A stretch of DNA of 64,000 nt from a marine gamma proteobacterium HTCC2080 (GCA_000169115.1 AAVV01000002.1:186001-250000); one strand, 5' to 3'. Counted from the first letter of the stretch, positions 9,725-19,571 are shown. Made by a program: numbers and translations. Notes: a model not told the origin generated them from the letters alone.

Positions 9725-9754
9725 AACATAAATCAAATGTATTTGTTTTATGTT
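9725..9754. promoter_or_regulatory. 30-bp near-perfect palindrome, probable operator of the LysR gene
   Basis: The outer arms AACATAAA (9725-9732) and TTTATGTT (9747-9754) and the inner arms CAAAT (9734-9738) and ATTTG (9741-9745) are arranged symmetrically; 26 of 30 positions fit dyad symmetry. It lies 29 bases upstream of the LysR start and at the head of the leftward candidate transcript. This is where LysR-type regulators usually bind to control themselves and a divergent target. Confidence 0.6.
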
Positions 9755-9783
9755 TTATATTCTTTTGTGGCATCATCACACAC

Positions 9784-10725
9784 ATGGATATAAAAAAGCT
9801 CTCCAAAGTCGATCTTAACTTGTTGGTTTCACTGCAGATTTTACTAGAAGAGTGCAGTGTCTCTTCGGCAGCCCGAAGAATGTCGATCACCCAGCCAGCG
9901 ATGTCAAAAACCTTGGGACGTTTAAGGGATACATTTAATGACCCCTTATTCGTACGCTCTAAACGAGGAATACAACCCACGCCCAGAGCACAGTCTATCG
10001 CTGCAGAGCTCCCCGCGTTGTTGGCAGCTGCCGAGGCGCTTCTTGAAGCGGGTGACTTCTCGCCAAGCGCCTTTAAAGGCGAGATAACAATTGCGATTTC
10101 TGAGTACGTCGGTCTGTCTTTGCTGCCGCCCTTAACTGCACGGTTACAGAAAATTGCCCCCGGACTCAGTCTGCGTACCATCACGAGAGTCGAGGGTCAG
10201 CTCGATAAGCTTGCTGCGGGCGGTCTCGATTTCGCGGTACAGCTCACTAGGACTGATTATTCCGAAGAATTTCGCTATCAGTCTCTAGGCGGCTCACCAC
10301 TGGCAGTGTTCGTTCGCGACGGTCACCCCTTGGCAAGCAAGCCACTGACCCGTGAAAGTCTCACCGAGTATCCGGCCATTAGCCTGTACGTATCTGATCG
10401 CGGGGAGACAGAGCTTCCCTTAGCACTAGACCCCCGACTGCAAGCAGGGTCAGTTGCAATGCTTGAAACCTCACACCTATTAACTGCATTAGAAATCTTA
10501 AGGGAAACTGATTTCACTTTGGTATGCCCCGCTTATTTGGCGCGGAATCAGGGCGCAACCCGGGACGTTGTTGCACTAGCACTACCCCCTGAGGACGCAC
10601 AGTATGTTGACTACGCGCTCGTGGCACACAGACGCACTCAAGCATCGCCGGCACACCAATGGCTGTGGAATGAAATTATTGACACCGTGAGGGGCATGCG
10701 CCTGAGAACGGTGCATAGAGGATAA
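9784..10725 (+). CDS. LysR-family transcriptional regulator
   Basis: A 313-residue regulator. The N-terminal winged helix-turn-helix spans about residues 8-65 and includes SAARRMSITQPAMSKTLGRLR, the family recognition-helix pattern; a periplasmic-binding-like effector domain fills about residues 92-300. The effector is unknown. By family habit it should regulate a divergent transcript and itself; the leftward neighbour is the candidate small RNA/leader followed by the TPR/TonB-C gene, and a strong palindrome sits between. The start ATG follows directly after the repetitive catcatcacacac with no strong ribosome-binding site. Confidence 0.9.
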   Translation: MDIKKLSKVDLNLLVSLQILLEECSVSSAARRMSITQPAMSKTLGRLRDTFNDPLFVRSKRGIQPTPRAQSIAAELPALLAAAEALLEAGDFSPSAFKGEITIAISEYVGLSLLPPLTARLQKIAPGLSLRTITRVEGQLDKLAAGGLDFAVQLTRTDYSEEFRYQSLGGSPLAVFVRDGHPLASKPLTRESLTEYPAISLYVSDRGETELPLALDPRLQAGSVAMLETSHLLTALEILRETDFTLVCPAYLARNQGATRDVVALALPPEDAQYVDYALVAHRRTQASPAHQWLWNEIIDTVRGMRLRTVHRG

Positions 10726-10807
10726 AGTTAGCCTGAGTTATCTCACCAACTATTTCTATGACCACCAAGAAGTGTCATAATGAACGCGTCTTCTACTGCC
10801 GTTGTTC

Positions 10808-11620
10808 ATGTCAAAGCGCACACCAAAAGTCGTTCCATTATTCCACACGCCAATCATCGAGACGCACTGCCATCTCGATTATCTGGCACAGGAGACTATG
10901 GCCGACGAATTGCGGGCAATTACTGACGCGGGTGTCGATCGCATCATTACTATTGCAGTTTCTCCGGACAACCTAGCGACTGTTTTGAATCTTTGTGATG
11001 AGCACGAATATATCTGGGGCACTCAGGGTATTCATCCTCATGAGGCCGCATCGTGGAGCCCATCGGTGGCACAAGCCGTCGCTGCGGGTTCGGCACATTC
11101 TAAGGTCGTAGCTATCGGCGAGATTGGCCTAGATTACTACTATGAGCACGCCTCTCCTCAAGCCCAATCAGCAGCCTTTGAGGCGCAATTAGCGCTGGCC
11201 GCCGAGCGCGATTTGCCCGTAGTCATTCATACCCGAGAAGCCGATGCTGACACACGGGCGGTGCTCGAAAACCACGCCCGCCATTTGAGAAAAAAAGGGG
11301 TCATTCACAGTTTCACTAGCTCTCAAGCCCTTGCTGACTACTGCCTATCCGAGGGCTTTCATCTTGGGTTTAATGGAATCTGCACGTTCAAAAACGCAGA
11401 CAATGTAAGGGCTATTATTGATTCGACCCCTATAGACAGCATCGTGCTTGAGACCGATGCGCCCTACTTAACCCCAGTCCCTTATCGCGGCCGAGTGAAC
11501 TCGCCCCGCTTTTTGCCTTTGATTGCCGAACAAATTGCTGAGATAAAAAACATGCCGGTTGAAACGCTTCTGAGAGCCGTTCGGAGGAACAGCATGGCGT
11601 TGTTCTTCGCTGATCAATGA
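10808..11620 (+). CDS. TatD-family metal-dependent hydrolase
   Basis: Two-metal TIM-barrel hydrolase of the TatD DNase family. The metal-binding elements are present: ETHCHLDYL near the N-terminus, GEIGLDYYY in the middle, HTREAD, and ETDAPYL near the C-terminus. I took the ATG at 10808; a TTG two codons upstream is the alternative and neither has a clear ribosome-binding site. Length is about 270 residues, as expected. The stop overlaps the start of rapA by four bases (ATGA). In many gammaproteobacteria a tatD gene follows holB and pilZ; here one sits away from that cluster, upstream of rapA. Confidence 0.88.
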   Translation: MSKRTPKVVPLFHTPIIETHCHLDYLAQETMADELRAITDAGVDRIITIAVSPDNLATVLNLCDEHEYIWGTQGIHPHEAASWSPSVAQAVAAGSAHSKVVAIGEIGLDYYYEHASPQAQSAAFEAQLALAAERDLPVVIHTREADADTRAVLENHARHLRKKGVIHSFTSSQALADYCLSEGFHLGFNGICTFKNADNVRAIIDSTPIDSIVLETDAPYLTPVPYRGRVNSPRFLPLIAEQIAEIKNMPVETLLRAVRRNSMALFFADQ

Positions 11621-14370
11621 GTGAATTTGCAGTCGGTCAGCGTTGGGTAAGCCACGCCGACGTTGAACTAGGGCTTGGCATTGTTGTAGAACTCGACGGG
11701 AGACGTATCACACTACATTTCCCGGCGGTCGGTGAGGAGCGCACCTATGCAACAGACCGCGCCCCCTTGACGCGACTCATTCTTGAAAGCGGAGATCGCT
11801 ATCAGCACATCAACGGGCAAGAATATGCGGTTTTAGAGCGTCACGAGTCCGAGGGCATACTTGCCTACCTCATAGAAAGTGCCGCTGGGGAGCAAGAGCT
11901 TGTTTCCGAACTCGATATTGACCCGCATATACAACTGCGTTCACCGAGAGACCGACTGCTTAACAATCAGTTAGACAAGCTTCTAGATTTCCAGCTCCGA
12001 TTTGAAACGCTAAAGCAACGAGCGCATTTTTCAGGGAGTGCTGTACGAGGCCTACTGGGCGCACGGACATCCTTATTGTCTCATCAAGTTTATATCGCCA
12101 GTGAAGTCGGCACGCGTATAGCCCCCAGAGTATTACTCGCGGATGAGGTCGGTCTGGGTAAAACCATCGAAGCAGGACTTATCTTGTCTCAGCAGCTGGC
12201 CTCAGGGCGGGCCTCCAGAGCACTTATTCTCGTTCCTGATTCGCTGATACACCAATGGTTAGTCGAGATGCTACGACGTTTTAATCTGGCATTCTCTCTG
12301 TTTGATAGCGACCGTTTGAATGATCTTGAAATCGATTCGGCTTTTGAATCTGAGCAACTCATCCTGTGCCCCTTTTCGCTTGTGGCTCAAAATGAAGACG
12401 CCAGGCTCAGTGCACTGTCCGCCCAGTGGGATATGGTGATCGTTGATGAAGCCCACCACCTGAGTCGCCAGAACTCGCAAGAAGAAACTCTCTCACGCTT
12501 TATCGAAGCTCTCGCGGGCCATTGCAGCGGACTACTTTTACTGACGGCAACTCCAGAGCAAGCAGGGATAGAAAGCCACTTTGATCGACTTCGGTTACTT
12601 GACCCTGACAGATTCAGTGACTTGAATACCTTCCTAGCTGAGCAGGAACAATTCTCAGAGTGGAATCGTATTATCGAGTTGCTCCAATCCGGTCAAAACA
12701 CGGTCACCCTGCCACCAGGCATTGATCAAGACACCGACAGTGCTTCTCAAATTAGGCAACTACTTGACCGTTACGGCACAGGGCGCGTGCTATTTCGTAA
12801 TACCCGCGCCTCAGTGCCAGGATTTCCAAACAGGCATCTGAACTCCTACCCCTTGGAGGCACCAGAGCTATATCGCAGCGCGAGTTCAGAGTTGTTCCCG
12901 GAAATGTCCTTCTCAGAGCCCGAGTGGTTAGAGCACGATCCTCGTGTCGCTTGGCTTGAGTCCCAGCTTCGAGCGCTGCGGCCCGAGAAGGTCTTAGTTA
13001 TCGCGGCGAACGCCACGACCGCCCTGGCCTTAGAACACCAACTTCACCTACGCGCAGGCATTCGCTGCGCCGCTTTTCACGAGGGCCTCACCTTGGTGGA
13101 ACGCGATCGCGCCGCGGCCTATTTTGCCGATGAGCACGGTGGCGCTCAGGCCTTAATCTGTTCTGAAATTGGTAGTGAGGGGCGCAACTTTCAATTTGCG
13201 CATCACTTGATTTGTTTCGATTTACCTAAGAATCCAGATTTACTGGAGCAGCGAATCGGGCGATTAGATCGAATAGGACAAACAGCCGATGTCTCTATTC
13301 ATGTTCCATTTATCAGAGATAGCGCCCAACAAGTGTTGTTTCAGTGGCATGATCAGGCTCTAAACGCATTCACCCGTAGCTGCGCAGTGGGCTACACGGT
13401 ACTTCAGCAGTTCCTGGAACCGCTAAATAGTGCATTAGCTGCGCCAACTTCACCCATCGAAAAGCTCCTGGCAAATTCTCTTGCGCTGCGCACTTCATTA
13501 GAAACTCAGATGCGAGAAGGTCGAGATCGCTTGCTTGAATTAAACTCCCATGACGCCAATCGTGGCGCGTCGATTATTGCGAGCATTCAGGGCGAAGAGA
13601 CGCCCGAGCAGGTCCTGAGTTTTGCCGAACTCCTCTTCGACCGTATCGGGGTTAGCCAGGACTACCACACCGAGACCACCCACTTGCTCAAACCGACTGA
13701 AATGTTGATTACTGGCGAACTGCCCGGTTTGAGTGAGGACGGCACAGTGGTCTGTTTCGATCGTGAAACCGCACTAGTGCGTGATGACGTTTCGTTTCTA
13801 ACCCTTGAACACCCTCTGCTCCGTGAGGCAATGGCGGTGGTTCTAAGTAGTGAACTGGGAAATTCAGCCCTGGGAACGCTCAAGCATCCTAAGATACCAG
13901 GGGGCACGGTACTCCTTGAGTGTGTTTATAGTCTCGATTGTATGGCGCCAAACTATCTCGAAATGGGACGTTATGTTGATCAAACTCCACTGCGGTTCGT
14001 TATTGACCCGAAGTGTATTGATCGCGGTCAAACGATTGGGCATCAAGCACTAAACCGGATGATTGGACCCATCACCACGGCAACCGCCGCAAACGTGATG
14101 CGCAGAATTCGATCCTTACTCGAGCAGCAGCTAAAAGCCGCGGATGCGCTAGCCAAATCGGAATTAGAATTAAGAAAACGCCAGGCGGTCCAAACAATTA
14201 ATGAGCAATTAGGCGCAGAACATAGCCGCCTCGTGTATTTACGCAGCGTTAATCCCGCGGTTCGCGACTCAGAAATTTCAGAGCTGGAGGCGCGCATTGC
14301 TAAAACACTGGCTTCAGTGAACGACGCGCAAGCGGTTAGCCAGGCCCTTCGAGTGGTCATCGCTACGTAA
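11617..14370 (+). CDS. rapA: RNA polymerase-associated SWI2/SNF2 ATPase RapA
   Basis: ATP-dependent factor that binds RNA polymerase and promotes recycling of stalled polymerase. The 917 residues are somewhat shorter than the E. coli protein (968). The N-terminal Tudor-like part begins FAVGQRWVSHADVELGLG. Walker A is DEVGLGKT near residues 176-183, and the DEAH box is at residues 277-280. The helicase C-terminal lobe contains SEIGSEGRNFQFAHHL and QRIGRLDRIGQ. The C-terminal domain carries a charged helical stretch around residues 830-870. It is coupled to tatD by a four-base overlap. Confidence 0.96.
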   Translation: MSEFAVGQRWVSHADVELGLGIVVELDGRRITLHFPAVGEERTYATDRAPLTRLILESGDRYQHINGQEYAVLERHESEGILAYLIESAAGEQELVSELDIDPHIQLRSPRDRLLNNQLDKLLDFQLRFETLKQRAHFSGSAVRGLLGARTSLLSHQVYIASEVGTRIAPRVLLADEVGLGKTIEAGLILSQQLASGRASRALILVPDSLIHQWLVEMLRRFNLAFSLFDSDRLNDLEIDSAFESEQLILCPFSLVAQNEDARLSALSAQWDMVIVDEAHHLSRQNSQEETLSRFIEALAGHCSGLLLLTATPEQAGIESHFDRLRLLDPDRFSDLNTFLAEQEQFSEWNRIIELLQSGQNTVTLPPGIDQDTDSASQIRQLLDRYGTGRVLFRNTRASVPGFPNRHLNSYPLEAPELYRSASSELFPEMSFSEPEWLEHDPRVAWLESQLRALRPEKVLVIAANATTALALEHQLHLRAGIRCAAFHEGLTLVERDRAAAYFADEHGGAQALICSEIGSEGRNFQFAHHLICFDLPKNPDLLEQRIGRLDRIGQTADVSIHVPFIRDSAQQVLFQWHDQALNAFTRSCAVGYTVLQQFLEPLNSALAAPTSPIEKLLANSLALRTSLETQMREGRDRLLELNSHDANRGASIIASIQGEETPEQVLSFAELLFDRIGVSQDYHTETTHLLKPTEMLITGELPGLSEDGTVVCFDRETALVRDDVSFLTLEHPLLREAMAVVLSSELGNSALGTLKHPKIPGGTVLLECVYSLDCMAPNYLEMGRYVDQTPLRFVIDPKCIDRGQTIGHQALNRMIGPITTATAANVMRRIRSLLEQQLKAADALAKSELELRKRQAVQTINEQLGAEHSRLVYLRSVNPAVRDSEISELEARIAKTLASVNDAQAVSQALRVVIAT

Positions 14371-14375
14371 TAAAA

Positions 14376-14397
14376 CACCCATGAGCTAATGGGCATC
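14376..14397 (-). terminator. Weak hairpin between convergent rapA and the DUF3604 gene
   Basis: Arms CCCAT (14378-14382) and ATGGG (14389-14393) flank a six-base loop. On the minus strand the hairpin is followed by tgttttatta, which could serve to end the DUF3604 transcript. The stem is only five pairs and the U-tract is interrupted. Confidence 0.35.
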
Positions 14398-14451
14398 AAT
14401 CCGTCCCGGAGGAAAATTGGCGCCTAGCCTATCGGTCAACCGCCACTGTTA

Positions 14452-16314
14452 TCAGGGGCGATACCAAATAGCTGACGTGTAAGCACGCTCCTGTAACGTG
14501 TCTGGGCGTCGGGTATCAACCTCGCCACCTAGGGCCAGCTTATCGAGTAGCGAGTGGCGTGCGGTCGGTATTTGTAGCACTCGAACGTAATAGAAAGCCG
14601 ATGAGCTTGGATCAAAATCGGGATCACTCCAGGCCGCGGTTAGGCGCCCTGCACCCACAGAGTTGTCCACCCGCCCACTCGAGAGATCGACAGTATTTGC
14701 AATCGGTCTCAACGAGCCGTCGGCTAGCAATCGCTGCTCACCAGCCCAAGCGACATCATAAATTTGTTCTTGCGTACTTCCGTCAGGCAATGCCCAGCCC
14801 TTAATCACTTGTACTCGGTCAAGGGAGCCAGACGCAGGATCCGCAGTGGCTTCAATTAATAAGGTTGGCGCCGCCCCTTCTGCTGCACTCATAAGTTCGC
14901 CACCCATGGGCACCGCTTGTTCCAGCACATTAGCTGGGAAGTTGGCGTCCTCCAACAAACCACTCGCCAGATTCCAGCCGCCGTAAACTCTAACGCCGAT
15001 ACGCGGCCCTGTAGTGGCATAAACTTCTCTACGGCGCATGGCTGAAACAATGCTTTCTCTAGTATTGTCCTCTGCCCAAACTGCAGCAAGGCCCGAAGCT
15101 GACATAGCCCATCCGAAGGGCCTTTTTGGTTCGTCGCCCCAGCCGGAACTCTTCTTACTGGGAATGGAATCGGTTACAAATTTACCCTGAAAATTAGCCT
15201 CCTCCGCACTGGGTAGCGCCGTATGCCCATCTGTCGAGCCAATCACTCCAAACTGATAAGGGTTGACGCCCAAGTCGTCCTCGAGGCTCAGCCCACGGCG
15301 CAGCGCGGAGCGCACGTAGTCGCCCGGCTGTGGTTTGTACTCAGTCCAACGACTCTGGATATAAAAGGGGTAGGTCTCAAAATCAGCAAACGGATCGTCA
15401 GGAGAGAGCGATGAGTGTGCTTCTGAATCACCTTTTATCTGGGTTATCTCAACAATAGGCTCCCAATAGCGGCGAAGCTCGGCATATTGAGCATCAATTT
15501 TCTCACCCCGCAAGGACGTCATATCAAACATAACGCCCTTTGAGATATTCGAATTGTGGGGGATCGCCAAAAAGGTGCCTCCCGTCGATTCTGCAGTGGT
15601 TTCAAGCCATTGCCAAAGGTCTTCAGGAAAGGAACTATTGTCGAGGCCGTATGGGACAAAGGTCTGAGCTGTTTTAGCATCGATATCACCAATAACAACG
15701 CGGTGTAGATTAGCGCCACCGGGAATAGCGCTGTATTCCCATCCAATCAAGGCCGTAAACTCACCCGGCGCATTATGGGCATCAGCCGCTTCAGTGATAG
15801 TTTTCCAAGCATCTGCTTCAACCGAAGGTAAATCAGGAATCCAACCCACATCCGCGTCCCAGTCCCTCGCGGCAGCCGCGTAATCATCTGTTGGTTCAGG
15901 CAGTACACCCAGAAACAAATTGCGAGCGGTCTGCTGATCGACGGCGTCCCGAAGTATGGCGGTTGCCACCCAAGCCTTAAGGCTGTCGATCATAGATAGG
16001 TCTTCGCGCGTCACGCCGTCATAGTAAACACTTCGGATTACACCCATGAGCTCAGCATGGTCTGATACGACCAGAAAATCTAACGGAGTTTCGAGCTGTA
16101 CCCGCCGCCCATCCCAACCGTGCACCACTGGAGACCCTTTGGCGAATCGATAGGCCATGTCCGGAGTCGCCGTTAAATTATTGTTGGCAAAGGCATCCGA
16201 CGAATAGGTTGTATGCAGGTGTGTATCGCCCCAAAGCAACTCTTTCGCTTCAGCCTTAGACGCCGTTGCCATGGTCACAACAGAAAGCAAGACGACCCAG
16301 TTCAAGTTTTTCAT
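14452..16314 (-). CDS. Exported DUF3604 family protein
   Basis: About 620 residues. I chose the ATG at 16312-16314, preceded by GAGA seven bases upstream, because it opens a clean signal peptide (MKNLNWVVLLSVVTMATASKA); an upstream in-frame start would add 25 odd residues and overlap the next gene. After the signal comes LLWGDTHLHTTYSSDAF, a PHP-like metal-binding start; VVSDHAELMG and the late STDGHTALPS supply more His/Asp ligands. DUF3604 proteins are presumed metal-dependent hydrolases; the substrate is unknown. The neighbours deal with lipids and acyl-CoA, which is only a hint. Confidence 0.85.
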   Translation of the reverse strand: MKNLNWVVLLSVVTMATASKAEAKELLWGDTHLHTTYSSDAFANNNLTATPDMAYRFAKGSPVVHGWDGRRVQLETPLDFLVVSDHAELMGVIRSVYYDGVTREDLSMIDSLKAWVATAILRDAVDQQTARNLFLGVLPEPTDDYAAAARDWDADVGWIPDLPSVEADAWKTITEAADAHNAPGEFTALIGWEYSAIPGGANLHRVVIGDIDAKTAQTFVPYGLDNSSFPEDLWQWLETTAESTGGTFLAIPHNSNISKGVMFDMTSLRGEKIDAQYAELRRYWEPIVEITQIKGDSEAHSSLSPDDPFADFETYPFYIQSRWTEYKPQPGDYVRSALRRGLSLEDDLGVNPYQFGVIGSTDGHTALPSAEEANFQGKFVTDSIPSKKSSGWGDEPKRPFGWAMSASGLAAVWAEDNTRESIVSAMRRREVYATTGPRIGVRVYGGWNLASGLLEDANFPANVLEQAVPMGGELMSAAEGAAPTLLIEATADPASGSLDRVQVIKGWALPDGSTQEQIYDVAWAGEQRLLADGSLRPIANTVDLSSGRVDNSVGAGRLTAAWSDPDFDPSSSAFYYVRVLQIPTARHSLLDKLALGGEVDTRRPDTLQERAYTSAIWYRP

Positions 16315-16373
16315 GGTTACTCTCGGATTGTGAACACGTCGGTTACGTGTTGAACGGAAAAACCAGAAGCGCA

Positions 16374-17171
16374 TCATCGCCCCTTCCATGTGTAGGGTTT
16401 TTTAGCAAAAAAAGCAGCTACAGCATTTGGGCAATCTTCACTCGAAATGCAAAACTCCTGCAGGTCCGCTTCTTTGGTAATCGTATCTCCTAGAGATGCC
16501 GTCGTTGCGAACCGCAACGCTTCCTTTGTGTATCGAAGCGCCAGTGGAGAGCGCCCTGCTAAATTTTCAGCAAACTCCTTCGCTTCGTCGGCAAAGGCAG
16601 CCTTTTCGAAAACCCGATTGGCCATTCCCCATTCAAGTGCTTTCTGCGCGCCCAGTTTTTCCCCAAGTGTCATTAGCTCAAAGGCTCGTTTATTCCCAAT
16701 GAGTTTCTGGAGAAGCCAGGTTGACCCGCCGTCCGGGATTAAGCCAATCGCCGAGAAGGGCTGATATAAATAAGCATCCTCGGCCATAACCACAAGATCA
16801 CAGGCCATGGCATAGCTATAACTGATGCCCGCACAAGGCCCATTAATAGCAGCGATCCAGACTTTCGGCGCTTCGGCTATTGCCAAAACGCCAGGTTTAA
16901 ACTCATGAATAAGGTCGTCTCGAGTCTGTGCGCCGACCATCAAATCCGCACCAGCACTATCGTCTGCGAGATCAGCACCGGCTCCAAAGGCTCTGCCTTC
17001 ACCCGTTAAAATCACTACCCGAATTGCCTCATCCATATTTATCTCACGAGCAGCAGCATAAAACTCCCGGCGCATTTGACCGTTCATCGCGTTGAGGCTA
17101 TCCGGGCGATTAAAGGCAACTCTGGCGACAGCACCATCACAAGTAACGTTAACGGTTTCAAATTTTGACAT
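16374..17171 (-). CDS. Enoyl-CoA hydratase/isomerase (crotonase family, PaaG-like)
   Basis: A 265-residue crotonase-fold enzyme acting on acyl-CoA thioesters. The oxyanion-hole motifs are RAFGAGADLADD near residue 60 and NGPCAGISYSYAMACD near residue 110. In the catalytic loop it reads QPFSAIGLIPDGG: the position that carries the first catalytic Glu in true enoyl-CoA hydratases appears to be Phe, and the Asp of PDGG is kept. That is the pattern I know from PaaG-type isomerases, so double-bond isomerisation is more likely than hydration. It lies in a leftward group with sprT and an acyl-CoA ligase. Confidence 0.85.
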   Translation of the reverse strand: MSKFETVNVTCDGAVARVAFNRPDSLNAMNGQMRREFYAAAREINMDEAIRVVILTGEGRAFGAGADLADDSAGADLMVGAQTRDDLIHEFKPGVLAIAEAPKVWIAAINGPCAGISYSYAMACDLVVMAEDAYLYQPFSAIGLIPDGGSTWLLQKLIGNKRAFELMTLGEKLGAQKALEWGMANRVFEKAAFADEAKEFAENLAGRSPLALRYTKEALRFATTASLGDTITKEADLQEFCISSEDCPNAVAAFFAKKPYTWKGR

Positions 17172-17333
17172 GGTGTTGTTCTCTCGTTGTTCTCAAAAAA
17201 TCGTAGTGTAGGTTATGGTAACAGCTGCACCGCGGAACGTCGGCAAATCCTGACATTGGTCAGTGTCAGACTCAACAGCACAATCAGGTATACGGTTGCC
17301 TCTTACATTTTTAATCGATTTGCAGTTAGAGCT

Positions 17334-17867
17334 TCAATAAACAGAGCTATCCCCAGACGCGGCCAAGGCATGGTTGCAGTAAGAGCACCGATAAATGGCC
17401 CGACCGGCACGTATACGGTTGTGTCGTGTAGTAGAGACACTGTGATCGCGACAGGCGCACCTATAGGCATGTCGGCGCTGACGGCGCACCGGAATCTGAC
17501 TAAAGTCTGCGGTATACGTGGCACTAGGATTAGCCCCCATAGCCACCATTAGGGACTGCCACTCCTGGCCATGGGGCTTCACTTTGCGTCGTCCGAACTC
17601 CTGGTGAATCGCATAATGTGCGACTTCGTGGGGCACTGTGTCCCTCAGATGCAGAGACATATCTGTCGCAAACACCCATGGGTTAAACCGCAACCAGCGT
17701 TGGTCGCCTTTGTAGCAATACATGCCAGCAGTCGTTCCCGAGAGATCAAGCCGTGCCTCTATAGGAGCCAAAGAGATATCGAGTAATCGTTGAGCACGGT
17801 TAATATCGTAGCTAACACGCGCCTGAATCTCTTGTACTTGACCAGCGCTCAGTGGTGTAGCAGACAA
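17334..17867 (-). CDS. sprT: SprT family zinc metalloprotease-like protein
   Basis: A 177-residue SprT domain. The zinc motif HEVAHYAIH with a third His in KPHGQEW is intact, and the C-terminal zinc ribbon shows CAC followed by CSYC around the signature STTRHNRIRAG. Bacterial SprT proteins are related to the protease core of Spartan, the DNA-protein crosslink protease, but their bacterial role is little defined. It begins with a TTG directly after the stop of the acyl-CoA ligase gene (no bases between), so translation is probably by re-initiation. The coupling to an acyl-CoA ligase looks accidental rather than functional. Confidence 0.88.
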   Translation of the reverse strand: MSATPLSAGQVQEIQARVSYDINRAQRLLDISLAPIEARLDLSGTTAGMYCYKGDQRWLRFNPWVFATDMSLHLRDTVPHEVAHYAIHQEFGRRKVKPHGQEWQSLMVAMGANPSATYTADFSQIPVRRQRRHAYRCACRDHSVSTTRHNRIRAGRAIYRCSYCNHALAASGDSSVY

Positions 17868-19571
17868 CTAATCAGCACTCTCTGGATCCAACACATCTTT
17901 CAACTCGCGCTTTAAAAATTTGCCATTGGCATTCCGGGGTAATGGCTCCGATAAAAACCAAATATATCGCGGCACTTTAAAGGCGGCGACACGGCTTGCG
18001 AGATGCTCACGTAATCCCGAAGCATCAAGCATTGCCGCTTCTTTCAAATGGATAGCAGCGCCGACTTCCTCACCCAGGCGGTCATCTGGAACCGAGAAAG
18101 CCACACACTCTAGTACGGCTGGGTGATCGAAAATCGCATTCTCTACCTCAGCACCATAGATATTTTCTCCGCCACGAAGAATCATATCCTTCGCACGGTC
18201 GACCAAATAGAGAAACCCGTCCTCATCGAAATAGCCAATATCACCGGTTTGTAACCAGCCCTCGACGATGGTTTCAGCGGTTGCCTCGGGTCGATTAATG
18301 TACCCCTTAATCACCGGCGTACCTCGGACACAGACCTCACCCACCTCATTAGCACCCAGTTTGCGCCCCTCAGAATCAACGCATTTTCCCTCTAGCGTTG
18401 GCACCATAGGTCCTGCACTACTGGGCCGCTCGATAAAAATATCTCCAGCAATATAGCTAATAATTCCGCAAACCTCAGTCATACCATAGCCCTGCGCAGG
18501 CTTGGCGCGTTTCATTTCAGCAGCCACTTTACCTACTAGATCAGGTTGCATAGCCGCCCCTCCGCCGCCCATTGCATTCAGGCTACCTAAATCATATTCG
18601 TCACGATCAGGGTGGGTTAAAATTTCTCGACTCATCATTGGCACGGCGCTCATGGTGGTGATTTGCTCCGCGTCGATAAGTCGCATCGCTTCAACTGGAT
18701 CCCATTTGTACATGAGTATAAAACGGCCACCAGCGACGGTTCCGGCCTGCATGATGCAATTGTTGGCGGTGACGTGAAAAAGCGGGGTGGCGATCAACGC
18801 CACAGGCGGGGGCGCTGATGCGGGGGTCTCTAAAACCGTTCCTGCTTCAAGCGCCCTGTGTGATGCGTAGATTCCGCCCATAGCGGCAACGTTCAACACA
18901 TTGGCCACGCAGCCGCGGTGGGTAAGCTGGGCACCCTTTGGACGTCCAGTGGTTCCTGACGTATAGAAAATGCACGCATCACTGTCGGGGTCGATTGCGA
19001 CCTCAGGCAACACCCCGCCGGTGGCGACCGCAGTGTCCCAAGAAGTGCTTTTCACTGCGTCATCTTCACTACGAACTGAAACCACAGCCATGTCGGGGAA
19101 CTGATCGTTTACCGTAGCAAACGTCGCTAGACGCTGCTGATCAGCAATTAACATCTTGGGCTTGGAATCATCGAGCGCATAGGCCATTTCGTCAGCGACC
19201 CACCATGCGTTCAAGCCCACTACTACAGCACCAACTGCGTTAATCGCCCAGTGGGCTAGCATCCATTCAGGGTAATTGCGCATGGCTATAGCCACTCGGT
19301 CACCGGGAACTATCCCTTGCTCACGCAGCCAGTTGGCGAATCCCGCCACGCGCTCTGCGGCATCATGGTAGGTCATACGCTCATCGAGGTAGACCATATA
19401 CTCGGCCTCTCCATGCCCTGTCGCTAACATCCAGAGATCACGCATGCTCGAGGGAGCGTTGACGTACCCCAGCAATGACTGCCCCGCTACATCGACCTGT
19501 CCAACCTCTAACAAAGACCCTGGTTGAGTGACCAACGCTCTGGCCGCTTCAAAATTTCCGATACTACTCAT
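17868..19571 (-). CDS. Long-chain-type acyl-CoA ligase (ANL superfamily)
   Basis: Adenylate-forming enzyme that activates a carboxylic acid with ATP and loads it on CoA. About 567 residues from the ATG at 19569-19571, chosen for its AAGGAG site seven bases upstream. Motifs in order: IFYTSGTTGRPKGAQLTH (P-loop), YGMTEVCG, the hinge run TGDIGYFDEDGFLYLVDR followed by KDMILRGGENIYGAEVENAI, and the C-terminal catalytic Lys in NANGKFLKREL. The substrate is unknown; fatty or related hydrophobic acids are likely. Operon with sprT; divergent from the APH-like gene at 19726. Confidence 0.9.
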   Translation of the reverse strand: MSSIGNFEAARALVTQPGSLLEVGQVDVAGQSLLGYVNAPSSMRDLWMLATGHGEAEYMVYLDERMTYHDAAERVAGFANWLREQGIVPGDRVAIAMRNYPEWMLAHWAINAVGAVVVGLNAWWVADEMAYALDDSKPKMLIADQQRLATFATVNDQFPDMAVVSVRSEDDAVKSTSWDTAVATGGVLPEVAIDPDSDACIFYTSGTTGRPKGAQLTHRGCVANVLNVAAMGGIYASHRALEAGTVLETPASAPPPVALIATPLFHVTANNCIMQAGTVAGGRFILMYKWDPVEAMRLIDAEQITTMSAVPMMSREILTHPDRDEYDLGSLNAMGGGGAAMQPDLVGKVAAEMKRAKPAQGYGMTEVCGIISYIAGDIFIERPSSAGPMVPTLEGKCVDSEGRKLGANEVGEVCVRGTPVIKGYINRPEATAETIVEGWLQTGDIGYFDEDGFLYLVDRAKDMILRGGENIYGAEVENAIFDHPAVLECVAFSVPDDRLGEEVGAAIHLKEAAMLDASGLREHLASRVAAFKVPRYIWFLSEPLPRNANGKFLKRELKDVLDPESAD

